Source: Chitinispirillales bacterium (GTDB lineage: Bacteria; Fibrobacterota; Chitinivibrionia; Chitinivibrionales; Chitinispirillaceae). Taken from it: DNA of 13,243 nucleotides. Each line of letters starts with the position of its first letter. The stretch's first letter is position 1. Location of the stretch: the NCBI GenBank assembly GCA_031254445.1, contig JAIRUL010000006.1, positions 1 to 13,243 on the forward strand, written 5' to 3'. The notes under the pieces are model-generated. The model made no database searches, was not told the origin of the DNA, and saw only the letters and a list, made by a program, of their open reading frames with translations. Made by a program: the position numbers and the translations under genes. Positions 12,635 to 13,243 of this stretch are shown piece after piece.

Positions 12635-13243
12635 TACGCCGCCCTAACTATTTTATAGCACAGCATCTGCAAGTTCCTCTCCACCGGCTCCGCTCTCCCC
12701 GTTTTTGCGTCTACGTCGAACCTCTGTAATAATTTTATAATCTCGGCAAGCGCTTTTTCACTAAATGTTTGAGATTGGTTCACGATGCCCGATTTTATTA
12801 TCATCGGGTACACACGGCTTTTCGTCTTCTCGGTGACCATCCCGCAGGCTACGCCGATTTCGTAGGCAGCGGCGGTTTGCGCCTCGAACGACCTTGTATT
12901 GTACTGCTTCAGGAGGGCGGGGTTTTCCTGCAAGCACTTTTTTATCCTTAAAAGCGACCAGAAGTGCTTAAAGAGCGCGGAGACGGCGAGCGGCGCGTAG
13001 AGGCCGGAGGCGGAGAGCGAGTCTAAGACGGCGAGCGCGGAGGACAGGTCCCTCTTGCCTAGCGCGCCGGCTAGTTCGTAGACCGTCATCTCCCTCGTGG
13101 CGCCGAGGATATCCTGAATCACCTTCCTGTCAATGCGCGCGCCCTCGGGCAGCACCATGTCGATTTTTTGCAATTCGGAAAAAATGAGGTTGTACTCGAC
13201 GGTATCCGCAAGTAGGTCGGCCTCCGGTTTCCCTATCTGCCGG
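12634..13243 (-). CDS. holA: DNA polymerase III subunit delta, C-terminal part (cut by window end)
   Basis: The clamp-loader subunit that opens the sliding clamp. The frame is open to the window edge, giving about 202 residues of the usual 330-350. No start codon is needed inside the window: codons before 13173 read RQIGKPEADLLADTVEYNL without a stop. The visible part matches the end of the AAA+ region (a short acidic helix, EADLLADTVEYN), then the C-terminal collar domain: TVYELAGALGKRDLSSALAV, and LYAPLAVSALFKHFWSLLRI. Sequence conservation in this family is low. I base the call on the typical helical pattern and on the two landmarks just cited, and rate it as likely but not certain. Confidence 0.78.
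   Translation of the reverse strand, partial: RQIGKPEADLLADTVEYNLIFSELQKIDMVLPEGARIDRKVIQDILGATREMTVYELAGALGKRDLSSALAVLDSLSASGLYAPLAVSALFKHFWSLLRIKKCLQENPALLKQYNTRSFEAQTAAAYEIGVACGMVTEKTKSRVYPMIIKSGIVNQSQTFSEKALAEIIKLLQRFDVDAKTGRAEPVERNLQMLCYKIVRAA

Noticed and set aside
1..13243. CRISPR array or insertion sequence
   Set aside because: No regularly spaced repeats and no transposase motif were seen anywhere in the window.

Overview
The window looks like a chromosomal piece from a diderm (Gram-negative-type) bacterium. It carries a site-2 protease RseP, a membrane-anchored HtrA protease and a putative lipoprotein with an NlpC/P60 domain. The core genes are GC-rich, yet they use ATA for isoleucine often, and several genes overlap at ATGA or GTGA junctions. 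I cannot fix the phylum by eye. Something near Fibrobacterota, Spirochaetota or another FCB-like lineage is only a guess; the non-canonical genes have no close relatives I can name with certainty.

Region 1 (1-1707) is visibly more AT-rich than the rest. It holds the end of one gene and two complete genes on the plus strand. The 260-residue product (190-972) ends in a glycine-rich hydrophobic segment like those in polymorphic or secreted effectors. The 223-residue product (1036-1707) has three predicted membrane segments and a cytosolic tail. Together they look like a toxin or effector followed by a membrane immunity protein. This is the most likely novel system in the window, but the call is inference.

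Region 2 (1708-2192) has no convincing plus-strand gene. Its GC content is like that of the core. On the minus strand it ends in a textbook intrinsic terminator with a UUCG tetraloop (1789-1755), which implies an unannotated transcript of up to about 400 nt, a candidate non-coding RNA.

Region 3 (2142-6636) is tRNA-Arg(UCU) followed by uppS-cdsA-dxr-rseP. This is the envelope-lipid cluster: undecaprenyl diphosphate synthesis, CDP-diacylglycerol synthesis, the committed MEP-pathway step that feeds isoprenoids to UppS, and intramembrane proteolysis. The first three genes overlap by 4 nt each. rseP is separated from dxr by a strongly palindromic 160-nt spacer.

Region 4 (6692-13243) is mostly on the minus strand. 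In transcription order it reads holA (cut by the window edge), truA-htrA (overlapping), then a DUF4321-like small membrane protein, gatA and an NlpC/P60 lipoprotein gene, which are almost contiguous. trxB is a separate minus-strand gene. rpmB, on the plus strand, is divergent from trxB and convergent with the NlpC/P60 gene. Most of this is replication, translation, redox and envelope-quality housekeeping.
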